From Planctomycetota bacterium (GTDB taxonomy: Bacteria; Planctomycetota; UBA1135; UBA2386), in contig JAEUHS010000052.1 of the NCBI GenBank assembly GCA_016794035.1, forward strand, positions 62,001 through 126,000: 64,000 nucleotides of DNA, in the 5' to 3' direction. The stretch's first letter is position 1. Each line of letters begins with the position of its first letter. Below, piece by piece: positions 53,919 to 62,793 of this stretch. Made by a program: the position numbers and the translations under genes. The notes under the pieces were generated by a model. It had not been told where the DNA came from. It saw nothing but the letters and a program-made list of their open reading frames with translations, and searched no databases.

Positions 53919-54548
53919 ATGCACGACGACTGGCTCCAGCGCTGGGACAAGGGCAACATCGGCTTCCACCGCGCCGAGGTCCACCCCGCCCTGCGGCAGC
54001 ACTGGCAACCGCGCGGCGGCTCGGTGCTGGTGCCGTTGTGCGGCAAGTCGCTCGACCTGCGCTGGCTCGCCGAGCGCGGCCACACGGTGGTCGGCGTCGA
54101 GCTGGCCGAACGCGCGATCCGCGACTTCTTCGCCGAACAGCAGCTGACCTTCGACCGCCGCGACGGCGAGCTGCCGGCCTACGTGGCCCGCGACCTGCCG
54201 CTGACGATCCACCATGGCGACTACTTCGCGCTCCGGGTTCCACGCTGCGACGCGGTCTACGACCGCGCCGCGCTGGTCGCCCTGCCGCCCACGCTGCGCC
54301 GCGCCTACGCCGCCCACACCGATGCGCTGCTGGGCGCGGGACCGTTCCGGCTGGTGATCACGCTCGAGTACGACCAGACGCTGGTGCCTGGCCCGCCGTT
54401 CTCGGTGCCTGCCGCCGAGGTGCGCGACTACTGGCCCGACCTCGAGCCGATCGGCAGCCGCGAGGCGCACGACGACGTGCCGCCGAAGTTCCGCGCGGCC
54501 GGCGTGACGCTGGTCGAAGCCGTGTGGCGTTCGCGGCCATCGCCGTGA
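53919..54548 (+). CDS. tpm: Thiopurine S-methyltransferase family protein
   Basis: A 209-residue SAM-dependent methyltransferase. It has the bacterial Tpm pattern: WLQRWDKGNIGFHRAEVHPA near the N-terminus, VLVPLCGKSLDLRWLAERGH (SAM-binding glycine loop), VVGVELAERAIRDFF, DGELPAY and DAVYDRAALVALPPTLRRAY, ending with EYDQTLVPGPPFSVPAAEVR. Family members methylate thiols, selenite or tellurite species. The neighbours suggest no pathway. Confidence 0.92.
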   Translation: MHDDWLQRWDKGNIGFHRAEVHPALRQHWQPRGGSVLVPLCGKSLDLRWLAERGHTVVGVELAERAIRDFFAEQQLTFDRRDGELPAYVARDLPLTIHHGDYFALRVPRCDAVYDRAALVALPPTLRRAYAAHTDALLGAGPFRLVITLEYDQTLVPGPPFSVPAAEVRDYWPDLEPIGSREAHDDVPPKFRAAGVTLVEAVWRSRPSP

Positions 54549-54552
54549 ACGG

Positions 54553-56367
54553 TCACCGCGGCGTCACCGCCGCCGGCGGCGTCGCCTTGGCCAGGAACAG
54601 GACCGCGAAGCACGTCGTGTCGAGCAGCAGGCTGCTCGACTGCTCGGCGCGGAACGAACCGTTGCCCTGCTGCTGCGACAGCAGCTGCAAGGCACCCTCG
54701 TAGTACCAGTCGCGGCCGTGCAGCCAGGCCACGCCGGCCAGCTCGCACGAGCGCTCGAGGCCGTAGAGCCAGTAGTACCAATGGTGGTCGGCGCGCTCGG
54801 CGAAACCGGGGTTGCAGCGCACCGAGAACTCGGCCGCGAGCCAGGCGAACGCATTCTGCACCGCGGTGTCGAGGTCGCGCGCCAGCGTGCGGTCGGTGCC
54901 GCCGGCGGCGATGCCGGCCTGCGCCAGCAGCAGCCCGCTGATGCCGGCGCTGGTCATCGAGCCGAACGGTGGCTCGTCGGGCTCCTGGTAGGCGAAGCCG
55001 CGCGCCGTGGCGCCGCGCTCCGGCACGCGCGGCGGCACGTCGGTGCCGGCGGCCTCGCGCAGCAGCGCATGGCTGGCGAGCCGCAGGCGCAGCCGTTCGC
55101 CGGCCGGCCCCTGCACCGCCAGCAGCTGCCGACCGGCGGCTGCGAACGCGCGCGCCGGGACGTCGAGGCCGCAGGTGTGCGCCGACCACATGCCGAGCAG
55201 CCCGTACTGCTGCAGCGACGTGTCGTAGCGCGGGCCGCGGGTGTAGTTGAAGCGCAGCAGGTCGTCACGGTCGACGCGCGGGTCGACGTTGTCCAGCAGC
55301 CGGTCGAGCCACCTCTGCGCGACCTTGCGATCGCGTTCGTCGAGTTCGCGCCGGGGCACCGCGGCCAGATCGCCGTTGCGGATCCGTTCGGCCTCGCCGG
55401 AAGGCGCGTGTCGCGCCGCGAGCGCCATCAGCGCCGTCGCCAGCGAGTACGTGTCCTCGAGCCGACGCCGCCGCAGCTCGTCGAAGCCCTCGACCAGCAC
55501 CGGGTCGTCGCGCGGCACGCCGCCGTGCACGAGCGTCAGCAGGCCGAGCGCCAGCCGACCGCTGCCGAAGTTGCGCTCGTCGCCGCCACTGTCGATCAGG
55601 AACGACTTGTTCGCGTCGATGGCGTCGCGCACGAAGCCGACGCCCGCCTCGATCGCCGCTGCCACGCGCTTGCGGAAGTCGAAGTCCTGGTTCTCGCGCA
55701 CCGCGACGAGGTCCCAGGCGTCCTCGAGCTGCAGCCGCCGATACGCCCGCACATCCTCCTGCACGACGAGATCGAGCTGCGCGCGGTAGCTGGCCACGAC
55801 TCCGCGCTCGCCGTCGATGCGGCGCTCGATCGTCAGCGTGCCATCCGCATCGCGCAGACAGAACGCGCGCAGCCGTTCGGCGGTGTCGCGCGGCTCGCCG
55901 CGGCCGGGCCCCGGCGGCCGCGCCTGCAGCGTCGCCCGCAGCGTCTGGCTGCCGTCGGCCTGCAGCGACGACCAGCTGCCGCCGACGGTGACGTCGCCGA
56001 ACGGCAGCAGCCGCGGAAAGCGCCCGCGCGCGCTGCCGCGGCTGCCGAGGTCACAGGCCAGCGCCCGGAACACGTCGCGCAGGTCGCGCACCGGACCGGT
56101 CAGCTCGCGCCCGGCGGCATCCAGTTCGCCCTGGCACACCCACGGCGCCGGGGGCACGCGATGCAGGTAGCGCTCCGGCACCTTGCCGTCGCTCGGCGCA
56201 TCCCTGGCGGCGCCGGCCGTGCGCGCGAGGTCGCTGGCCGAGGCCCGCCACTCGCGACGGTATTCGACCGCGCCCAGCGGCGGAATGCGCCAGACGGGAT
56301 CCTGGGCGGACGCGACGGCGGCCCCCCACAACACGAGGCCGAGACGGAGACGACGGCAACTGGCCAT
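54553..56367 (-). CDS. Secreted alpha/alpha-toroid (prenyltransferase-like) protein
   Basis: A 604-residue exported protein with a signal peptide (MASCRRLRLGLVLWGAAVAS). The mature part is largely helical and contains tandem units resembling the prenyltransferase/squalene-oxidase toroid: FVRDAIDANKSFLID, NFGSGRLALGLLTLVHGGV, YSLATALMALAARHA, YDTSLQQYGLLGMWSAHTCG and LLLAQAGIAAGG, then WYYWLYGLERSCELAG and YYEGALQLLSQQQGNGSF. No DxDD or isoprenoid-cyclase motif is seen. Planctomycetota encode many such periplasmic repeat proteins of unknown role. It is divergent from a small membrane ORF and thyX across a gap that contains a repeat half-copy. Confidence 0.8.
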   Translation of the reverse strand: MASCRRLRLGLVLWGAAVASAQDPVWRIPPLGAVEYRREWRASASDLARTAGAARDAPSDGKVPERYLHRVPPAPWVCQGELDAAGRELTGPVRDLRDVFRALACDLGSRGSARGRFPRLLPFGDVTVGGSWSSLQADGSQTLRATLQARPPGPGRGEPRDTAERLRAFCLRDADGTLTIERRIDGERGVVASYRAQLDLVVQEDVRAYRRLQLEDAWDLVAVRENQDFDFRKRVAAAIEAGVGFVRDAIDANKSFLIDSGGDERNFGSGRLALGLLTLVHGGVPRDDPVLVEGFDELRRRRLEDTYSLATALMALAARHAPSGEAERIRNGDLAAVPRRELDERDRKVAQRWLDRLLDNVDPRVDRDDLLRFNYTRGPRYDTSLQQYGLLGMWSAHTCGLDVPARAFAAAGRQLLAVQGPAGERLRLRLASHALLREAAGTDVPPRVPERGATARGFAYQEPDEPPFGSMTSAGISGLLLAQAGIAAGGTDRTLARDLDTAVQNAFAWLAAEFSVRCNPGFAERADHHWYYWLYGLERSCELAGVAWLHGRDWYYEGALQLLSQQQGNGSFRAEQSSSLLLDTTCFAVLFLAKATPPAAVTPR

Positions 56368-56442
56368 GCAGACAAGTCGGCGACCGGGGGCAACGTCGGG
56401 CCCGCGGAATCCGGCCACCGCGCCGCCGGGAACGGCGCGCCC

Positions 56443-56471
56443 GGGCAGCTGCACGCAAGTCATCAGCTCCC
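56443..56471. repeat. Intergenic palindromic repeat, half copy (copy 4)
   Basis: One arm only, in the minus direction GGGAGCTGATGACTTGCGTG followed by CAGCTGCCC. It shares the GATGACTTG core and the GTGCAGCT end with copy 2. No opposing arm was found within about 150 bases on either side. It lies between the divergent toroid gene and the small ORF before thyX. Confidence 0.6.
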
Positions 56472-56498
56472 TTGCGGGCGGCGGCGCGCTCGGCTCCC

Positions 56499-56630
56499 AT
56501 GCGCAGCATGATCGCGCACATCACCCCGCTCGAAGCCCCGATCGTCTGGCTCGCGTTCGCCGCTGGCATCGCCCTCGGTGCGTTCGGCACCTGGTTCCTG
56601 CTGCAGCGGCGCGCCGCCGACCGCGGCTGA
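56499..56630 (+). CDS. Small membrane protein upstream of thyX
   Basis: A 43-residue frame beginning MRSMIAHITPLEAPIVWLAF and ending with a basic tail (LLQRRAADRG). It holds one clear membrane segment of about 20 apolar residues (IVWLAFAAGIALGAFGTWFL). The stop TGA is 8 bases before the thyX ATG, so it would be the first gene of that operon. No family is recognised; the single-helix plus basic tail layout is like many short membrane regulators. It is supported by frame, hydrophobic pattern and spacing only. Confidence 0.55.
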   Translation: MRSMIAHITPLEAPIVWLAFAAGIALGAFGTWFLLQRRAADRG

Positions 56631-56638
56631 ACGACGCG

Positions 56639-58261
56639 ATGGGCTACTCCGACTTCGAGCGGCGCCTGCTGGCGACGTACTTCTCGGTCGTCGACGGCAG
56701 CGAACACGCCGACATCTACCTGGTGCAGAACCTGCCGCAGGAGGTCGCGGCGACGCTGAACGGCGTCTACTCGCGCAGCAGCAAGTCGATGCGCGACCAG
56801 TTCCTCGACCGGCTGCGACAGGGGCTCGAGGCACAGGGCAGGAGGCTCGAGGACCTGGCGCTCGGCCAGGGCACGACCGACGTGCTGTCGGCGGTGATGG
56901 CCGACAAGTCGGGGCAGTTCCTGAAGACCTACGCGATCGACCACGGCCACAACTCGCTGCGCGAGGGCTCCGTGGTGCACCTGGCGATCGAACGCGTGTC
57001 GCAACTGGTCACGCGCTTCGTGCAGCGCGAGCGCCGCTGCTCGTTCGAGGAGTCGTCGACGCGCTACATCTCGTTCGGTGCCGAGACGCACTGGCGCGAT
57101 CCGGACGTGATGGCGGCCGGCGGCGCCGTCGCCGGAGCCTACGAGCAGGTGTTGGCGTCGACGTTCGCGCTCTACGTGCAGGCGAGCGCGCAGCTGCTCG
57201 AGCACCTGCGCCGCGTGCGACCGCTGCAGGCCGGCGAGAAGGAGGCCGCGTGGTTGCGCACGCTGAAGGCCGAGGCGTTCGACGCGGCGCGCTACCTGTT
57301 GACGCCGGCGATCTTCACCAAGTGGGGCATGGTCGTCGACGCGCGCACCTTGTGCGACGTCGTCAGCGAACTGCGCAGCCACGGACTCGCCGAGTTCCGA
57401 CTGGTCGGCGAACGCATGCAGCAGCAGGCCGAGCGCGCGCTGCCGACGCTGCTGCAGCATGCGCGGCCGAACCGCTTCCTGCAGACGGTGCAGCACGAAC
57501 TGACCGCCTTCGCCGCCGAGCTCGGCGTCGACACGGCGCCGGTGCACCGCGGCCCCGCGACCGGTCACACCGAGCTCCTGGCCCACGACCCGCAGCTGGA
57601 CGACCGGCTGCTGGCGTCGCTGCTGTTCGAACACAGCCAGGCGCCGTTCGCCGAGCTGCTGGCACGCGTGCGCACCCTGACCGGCGGCCAGCGGCAGGAC
57701 CTGCTGCAGAAGCTGATGGGCGCACGCGGCTCGCACGACAGCTGGCCTCTGGCGCTCGAAGGTGCCGCGCCGTTCGAGTTCGAGGTGCTGCTGGACTTCG
57801 GCGCCTACCGCGACATCGGTCGCCACCGCAAGGGCTTCCAGCAGCAGCAGCTGCTGACGACCACCCACGGTTTCGCGGTGCCGCCGCTGCTGCAGGAGGC
57901 CGGGCTCGCCGCCGGCTACGGCGAGGTGCTGGAGCGCGCCGCCGCGTCCCAGCAGCGCGTGGCGAAGGACTTCCCCCTCGCAGCCGGCTACGTGACCCCG
58001 TTCGCCTTCCTGCAGCGCGTGCGCATCGTCTTCGACCCGCGGCAGACCGCCTACTTCATCGAACTGCGCAGCGGCCCCGAGGGCCATTTCTCCTACCGTC
58101 AGGTCGCGCTCGACATGCTGGCGCACGTGCGCAAGGTGTCACCGCTGTTCGCGCAGTTCGTGCGCGCCAAGGAGGGCACGGCCTTCCTCGGCCGCCTCGA
58201 CAGCGAGATGACCGCCGACGAACGCCGCCAGCGCCGCATGCAGGCGGCCGGCGACAGCTAG
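56639..58261 (+). CDS. thyX: FAD-dependent thymidylate synthase, double-length
   Basis: A 540-residue protein about twice the usual ThyX length, built of two ThyX-like halves. ThyX makes dTMP from dUMP with methylene-tetrahydrofolate and FAD/NADPH. The N-half has GHNSLREGSVVHLAIERVSQ and RERRCSFEESSTRYI, which is the RHRxxS-EES-RY motif with His replaced by Glu. The C-half has DFGAYRDIGRHRKGFQQQQ and then YVTPFAFLQRVRIVFDPRQT, YFIELRSGPEGHFSYRQVAL. Long tandem ThyX proteins of this form exist; the active site may combine residues of both halves. No thyA was seen in the window. Confidence 0.9.
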   Translation: MGYSDFERRLLATYFSVVDGSEHADIYLVQNLPQEVAATLNGVYSRSSKSMRDQFLDRLRQGLEAQGRRLEDLALGQGTTDVLSAVMADKSGQFLKTYAIDHGHNSLREGSVVHLAIERVSQLVTRFVQRERRCSFEESSTRYISFGAETHWRDPDVMAAGGAVAGAYEQVLASTFALYVQASAQLLEHLRRVRPLQAGEKEAAWLRTLKAEAFDAARYLLTPAIFTKWGMVVDARTLCDVVSELRSHGLAEFRLVGERMQQQAERALPTLLQHARPNRFLQTVQHELTAFAAELGVDTAPVHRGPATGHTELLAHDPQLDDRLLASLLFEHSQAPFAELLARVRTLTGGQRQDLLQKLMGARGSHDSWPLALEGAAPFEFEVLLDFGAYRDIGRHRKGFQQQQLLTTTHGFAVPPLLQEAGLAAGYGEVLERAAASQQRVAKDFPLAAGYVTPFAFLQRVRIVFDPRQTAYFIELRSGPEGHFSYRQVALDMLAHVRKVSPLFAQFVRAKEGTAFLGRLDSEMTADERRQRRMQAAGDS

Positions 58262-58283
58262 CCGCCGGTCTTCACCGGCACCG

Positions 58284-60404
58284 TCAGCGCAACAGCACGT
58301 CGAGCGCGTTGGTCGGCGCGCCGGTGGGCGCGAACTCGTCGTCCCAGACCCAGCCCGCGGCGGTCAGGCAGAGCCCCGCCAGTCCTCCCGGCAGCGGCGC
58401 CGCCGAGCTGAAGTCGACCTGCGCGTTCGCGACCCCGTCGTCGTCGAGGAAGCCGAGGAAGCCAGCGAAGTAGGGCGCCTGGGTCGAACCCAGCGACGCG
58501 CCCACCAGCCAGTCGCCCTCGATCGGCACCCATTCGCCGAGGTAGGGCGAGGCCGGCAGCTGTCCGCCCATGCCGACCGCCAGCACGTACGGGAAGCCCG
58601 CGCGCCCGACGCCGCCACGCAGCTGCAGGGCGAACGCCGGCAACGTGCCGAGGTCCATCGCCGCCGTCGTCGACACCAGCCGCGGGCGCACCGGCAGCAG
58701 CGGCACCTCGATCCACGAGCCGGTCGTCGCGTCACCGTGCACGACGTCGACTTCGAAGTCGTGGAACAACGGCACGGTCATCAGCTGCCGCACCATCGGG
58801 AATTCGTTCAGCCAGAGGTTGCGCAGTCGCAGCCGCACGATGGAGCCCGCCGGAATGCGCGCCGCCACCGGCGGCAACACGAACTCACGGTCCTCGGCGA
58901 CCATCGCGGTGCTGGTCTTCGAGGCGATCGCGCGGCTGCTGAGCATCACCTCCGTCGCACCGACCTCCGGTGGCTGCACGGTCAGCAACGCCGCCAGCAT
59001 CCACTCCGCCCGATCTGGCACGAGCCGCAGGTGCAGGCGCGCGCTGTGCTCGAGCCGGCATTGCTCGACCGTGGTGAACGAGTAGACGCGTTCGTCCAGC
59101 GGGCAAGCGAGCAGCACGTTCGGCAGCTCGCGCACGGCCGGCAGATCGAGCCAGCCGGCCGGATCGAAGTCGACGGCCAGCGGGTCGAGGGCCTGCACGA
59201 TCGACCCGGCGACCTGCGGCGTCGCCGGCGGCACCTGGCTCAGCTGCATGTCGTCCTGCAGGAACCACCGGGTGGTCGTCGGCGGCTGCAGCGGATCGGC
59301 CAGATGGGCGCGACTCCAGGCCGACGTCAGGTCGTCGCGCTCGGTCGCGGTCAGCGGCAGCTCCGCCAGGACGCACGGCGACTCGAACTCGACCTCGTTG
59401 GGCATGCCCCACAGGAAGCGGTTCAACCAGCGCAGTGTCAGCGATTCGCGGAACGAACGCTCGGCGAGGTTGGCCGGCGTGCCGTGACCACCGGTGCCGA
59501 GCAGCGCGCGGTGCGGCGACGCCATGGTCTGCAGGACCTCGAGTCCGGCCAACGGGTCGCTGACGAAGTCGTGGTAGGACTGGGTGTAGAGCACCGGCAC
59601 CGCGCTGGACGCGAGTCCGAGCTTCGTCGTGCGGCCTTCCAGGGCGAACCCGGCCAGCAGCGAGGCCGGGTCCTGGGCGAGGAACGCGGTGCGCCCGTTC
59701 AGCACGAAGGTCGCGTCCATCGGCACGCTGTTGGCCGCATAGGCGCCGGCGATCACGTTGGTGAAGAACGTGCTGAACAGCACGCCGTCGCGCACCCAGT
59801 CGTCGCCGGGGTCGGCGACCAGGTCGTTCGCGATCACGCACGCGATGGCCGGCATCACCCTCGGCGGCCGGCCAGCGACCTGGATGGTCTGCCCCGATCG
59901 GGCCGCGGCACTCCAGCACTGGCCGCCGCCCTGACTGCTGCCGGTGATCGCGATCCGGGTCGGATCGACGAGCCCCGTCCAGTCCGGGTTGCCGAGCACG
60001 AAGTCGATCTGTTCGACGAGGTCGAGCACTTCGATCGGTCCCCACAGCGTCGAACCGCGGTTCGGATGCGTCGTGTTGACGCCGAGCGCCTGGCCGTGCC
60101 CACGCACGTCGAAGCTCCAGACGGCGAACCCCTGCGTGGCGACGAGTTGCTGCAGGACACCTTCGTGGGCGCGGGTCTGGCCGAGCGGATGCACGAACAC
60201 GACCAGCGGCCAGCCACAGGCTGGTGGCGACGCCTGGGGCACGATCAGGGTGCCGTAGGTCCGGTAGTTGTCCGACAGGAACACCTCCACGGCCGGCTCG
60301 ATCGTGACCGGGAAGCCGCCGAGCGGCGGATCGGGACGCAGACAGACCTGCGCCGAGGCATGGGTGGCGAGCAGGGTCGCCAGGACGAGGGAGGCGGCGC
60401 GCAC
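58284..60404 (-). CDS. Secreted alpha/beta hydrolase, X-Pro dipeptidyl-peptidase-like
   Basis: A 706-residue exported protein read from GTG (VRAASLVLATLLATHASAQ, signal peptide). Its core resembles S15-type and related secreted alpha/beta hydrolases: WPLVVFVHPLGQTRAHEGVL, FAVWSFDVRGHGQALG, and the nucleophile elbow ITGSSQGGGQCWSAAARSG with Ser in GSSQGG. PVLYTQSYHDFVSDPLAG and LLGTGGHGTPANL fit the acid and His regions. A C-terminal beta module (GWVWDDEFAPTGAPTNALDV) resembles the tail of the TPR-phosphatase at 20375. TATGCT lies 9 bases before the GTG. Substrate not known. Confidence 0.83.
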   Translation of the reverse strand: MRAASLVLATLLATHASAQVCLRPDPPLGGFPVTIEPAVEVFLSDNYRTYGTLIVPQASPPACGWPLVVFVHPLGQTRAHEGVLQQLVATQGFAVWSFDVRGHGQALGVNTTHPNRGSTLWGPIEVLDLVEQIDFVLGNPDWTGLVDPTRIAITGSSQGGGQCWSAAARSGQTIQVAGRPPRVMPAIACVIANDLVADPGDDWVRDGVLFSTFFTNVIAGAYAANSVPMDATFVLNGRTAFLAQDPASLLAGFALEGRTTKLGLASSAVPVLYTQSYHDFVSDPLAGLEVLQTMASPHRALLGTGGHGTPANLAERSFRESLTLRWLNRFLWGMPNEVEFESPCVLAELPLTATERDDLTSAWSRAHLADPLQPPTTTRWFLQDDMQLSQVPPATPQVAGSIVQALDPLAVDFDPAGWLDLPAVRELPNVLLACPLDERVYSFTTVEQCRLEHSARLHLRLVPDRAEWMLAALLTVQPPEVGATEVMLSSRAIASKTSTAMVAEDREFVLPPVAARIPAGSIVRLRLRNLWLNEFPMVRQLMTVPLFHDFEVDVVHGDATTGSWIEVPLLPVRPRLVSTTAAMDLGTLPAFALQLRGGVGRAGFPYVLAVGMGGQLPASPYLGEWVPIEGDWLVGASLGSTQAPYFAGFLGFLDDDGVANAQVDFSSAAPLPGGLAGLCLTAAGWVWDDEFAPTGAPTNALDVLLR

Positions 60405-60413
60405 GGGCGGCGC

Positions 60414-60419
60414 AGCATA
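60414..60419 (-). promoter_or_regulatory. Candidate -10 element
   Basis: The minus strand reads GCTATGCT; TATGCT ends 9 bases before the GTG at 60404. Confidence 0.4.
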
Positions 60420-60554
60420 GCGGGCGACGGCCGTGTCACCACCCCGACACCGAACGCGCGCACTGGCAGGCGACTTCTGATATGCACGCTGCGCGCCCAA
60501 GGCCCGATGCCGCGGGCGATGACCACTGCTGCCCCACCAGCCCGACCGAACGAC

Positions 60555-62102
60555 ATGCCTCGACTGCGAACCCTCCTGGCCCTGTGCCTCTCCGCCTGCG
60601 TCTGGCTCGGCAGCTGCCTCGCGCAGACCAGCCTCGACGCCGACCAGGTGCGCGCGTTGGTGCAGCGGGCGCACGAGAAGTTCGGCGCCGCCGGAGTCGC
60701 GGTCGCGGTCGTGCAGGACGGGCAACCGCTGGTCGAGGTGGCGTTCGGCGAACGGGCTCCCGGCCTGCCGATGACGCCGACCACGCTGTGCAACATCGCC
60801 TCGTGCACCAAGGCGTTCACGGCCGCGGCGATCGCGCTGCTGGTCCAGGAGGGCAAGCTCGGCTGGGACGATCGTGTGGTCGATCACGTGCCGGAGTTCC
60901 GCATGGCGGATCCGTGGATCGGCGCCCACATGACGGTGCGCGACCTGCTGAGCCATCGCTGCGGGCTGGTGACGTTCGCGGGCGATCTGCTGTGGTACGG
61001 CAGCGACTACGACGACGCCGAGGTGCTGCGCCGCATCGAGAAGCTGCCGATCACGCAGCGCTTCCGCGAACAGTTCGGTTACCAGAACCTGATGTACCTG
61101 GTCGCCGGCGTCGTGATCGCGCGGACCAGCGGCATGCCGTGGGAGGAGTTCGTCGAGCAGCGCCTGTTCGCGCCGCTCGGCATGGCGGCGAGCCGTGCCT
61201 GCGCGCAGCGCCTGCCGGCGGCGGCCGAACGCGCGCTGCCGCACATCGAGGGCCAGGTGATCCCCGACCACGAGTTCGTCGCCTGCCGCCCGGCGGCGGC
61301 GATCTACTCGTCGGTGCACGAACTGACGCCCTGGATGCAGATGCTGCTGGCCGGCGGCACCTGGCACGGCGAGCGCCTGCTCAGCGAGGCGTCGCTGCAG
61401 CAGCTGTGGCGGCCGCACGTGTCGACGTCGCCGGGCACCGGCAGCGGGGGCGGCACCGCCGACTTCCGCAGCTACGGCATGGGCTGGTTCCTGTCGCTGG
61501 AGCGCGGCGAGAAGCTGGTCGAACACGACGGCGGCATGCCCGGCTTCCTCAGCAAGGTCAGCCTGATGCCGAGCGAACGGTTCGGCTTCGTGGTGCTGAA
61601 CAACCGCAACGACGGCATCCTCAACGAGGCGGTCAAGCGCGCGCTGTTGGCGGCGCGCGGCGGCGGCGACGGCCAGCAGCAGATCGACCGCATCGCCCAG
61701 ATCGCCGAACGCATCCACGGGCGCGAACGCAGCGAGGTCGAGCGGCGCGAGAGCGCACGCCAGACCGGGACGCAACCGAGCCTCGAGCCGAGCGCCTACG
61801 CGGGCACCTACGAGGACGCGGTCTACGGGCGCGCCGAAGTGCACCTCGAGGGGGACGCGCTGGCGCTCGAGCTCATCCCGTCGCGGCGCCGCTTGCACGG
61901 CACGCTGTCGCACTGGCACCACGACACCTTCCGCACCGACTTCCCGGACCGGTTCCTGCCGTTCGCGCTGGTACGCTTCGATCTGGACCATCGCGGCGTC
62001 GTGGTCGGGTTCCACATCGACTGCCCGATCGCCGACTTCGACTTCACCGCGCTCGACTTCCGGCGCGTCGAGGCGGCGGCGGCGGCGGCGGACCAGCGCT
62101 GA
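60555..62102 (+). CDS. Serine beta-lactamase-like hydrolase
   Basis: A 515-residue exported protein with signal peptide (MPRLRTLLALCLSACVWLGS). The beta-lactamase/transpeptidase-like fold (class C/DD-peptidase type) is clear: IASCTKAFTAAAIALLVQEG carries the catalytic SxxK, YQNLMYLVAG the YxN motif, and HDGGMPGFLSKVS the HxG-like third motif. A further domain (about 415-515, AYAGTYEDAVYG) is the DUF3471-type tail common in these proteins. It could be an esterase or peptidase rather than an antibiotic-resistance enzyme. It is divergent from the alpha/beta-hydrolase gene over 150 bases. Confidence 0.9.
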   Translation: MPRLRTLLALCLSACVWLGSCLAQTSLDADQVRALVQRAHEKFGAAGVAVAVVQDGQPLVEVAFGERAPGLPMTPTTLCNIASCTKAFTAAAIALLVQEGKLGWDDRVVDHVPEFRMADPWIGAHMTVRDLLSHRCGLVTFAGDLLWYGSDYDDAEVLRRIEKLPITQRFREQFGYQNLMYLVAGVVIARTSGMPWEEFVEQRLFAPLGMAASRACAQRLPAAAERALPHIEGQVIPDHEFVACRPAAAIYSSVHELTPWMQMLLAGGTWHGERLLSEASLQQLWRPHVSTSPGTGSGGGTADFRSYGMGWFLSLERGEKLVEHDGGMPGFLSKVSLMPSERFGFVVLNNRNDGILNEAVKRALLAARGGGDGQQQIDRIAQIAERIHGRERSEVERRESARQTGTQPSLEPSAYAGTYEDAVYGRAEVHLEGDALALELIPSRRRLHGTLSHWHHDTFRTDFPDRFLPFALVRFDLDHRGVVVGFHIDCPIADFDFTALDFRRVEAAAAAADQR

Positions 62103-62109
62103 CGGTCCT

Positions 62110-62784
62110 TCAGCCGCGACCCAGCACGCGCCCGGCGATCGAGCGCGCGTCGTGGGTCGCGGTGAGCCGGCGCCGCGCGACACCGAGTGCCGCCAGACGT
62201 TCCACGACCTCGGCCGCTTCGACGAACACGGCCTCGGCGCTCAGCAGACCGCCGAGCAGCAGGTCCCACCGGTTGCGGAACTCGTCGGCATGCGGCTGCC
62301 CCCACCACGCGCGGGTGCAGCAGACCCGGCACGTCGCCGCGTCGTCGTGACGCGTGCAGGCGAGCCCGGTCCGGTCGACCAGGTCGCCGCGCTGGCAGAC
62401 GACCTCCGCGCTGCGCACGACGGCGAACACGCGGCTGCCCATGCGATCGGCGAGCCACGGCACGTTGGGGGACCCGCCGGCGCCGAGACCGACGTGCAGC
62501 ACGGCGTCGGCGTGTCGCTGCCGCAACGAATCGGCGAGCGCGCGTTCGAGTCCGAGATCGTGCATGCCGGCGCCGACGCGATGCAGGGCGACGCGGCGCG
62601 CCGCCACGATGCCACGCGCGTGCGCACCGACCGGCTCCGGCGGTGACCCCGCGATCGCCGCCGTGTGGAACCACTCGACGTCGGCGCCGCCCGCGAGCAG
62701 TTCTCGGGCCAGCTCGGCCGACGCCGCATGGCTCCAATGCGGCGCCGGCGAACGACCCGGCGAGCTGACCAAGACGACGCGCAT
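62110..62784 (-). CDS. Glycosyltransferase N-terminal domain only
   Basis: A 224-residue protein with the N-terminal Rossmann domain of GT4-type enzymes: MRVVLVSSPGRSPAPHWSHA, ELARELLAGGADVEWFHTAA, HVGLGAGGSPNVPWLADRMG and a Cys-rich loop (TGLACTRHDDAATCRVCCTR). GT4 proteins are normally 350-400 residues; the C-terminal donor-binding domain with E-x7-E is absent. It may be a split enzyme working with another subunit, or a truncated relic. The start and stop are clean, so it is not an obvious frameshift here. A similar Cys motif occurs in the GT4 at 26718. Confidence 0.7.
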   Translation of the reverse strand: MRVVLVSSPGRSPAPHWSHAASAELARELLAGGADVEWFHTAAIAGSPPEPVGAHARGIVAARRVALHRVGAGMHDLGLERALADSLRQRHADAVLHVGLGAGGSPNVPWLADRMGSRVFAVVRSAEVVCQRGDLVDRTGLACTRHDDAATCRVCCTRAWWGQPHADEFRNRWDLLLGGLLSAEAVFVEAAEVVERLAALGVARRRLTATHDARSIAGRVLGRG

Positions 62785-62793
62785 CGGCGCAGG

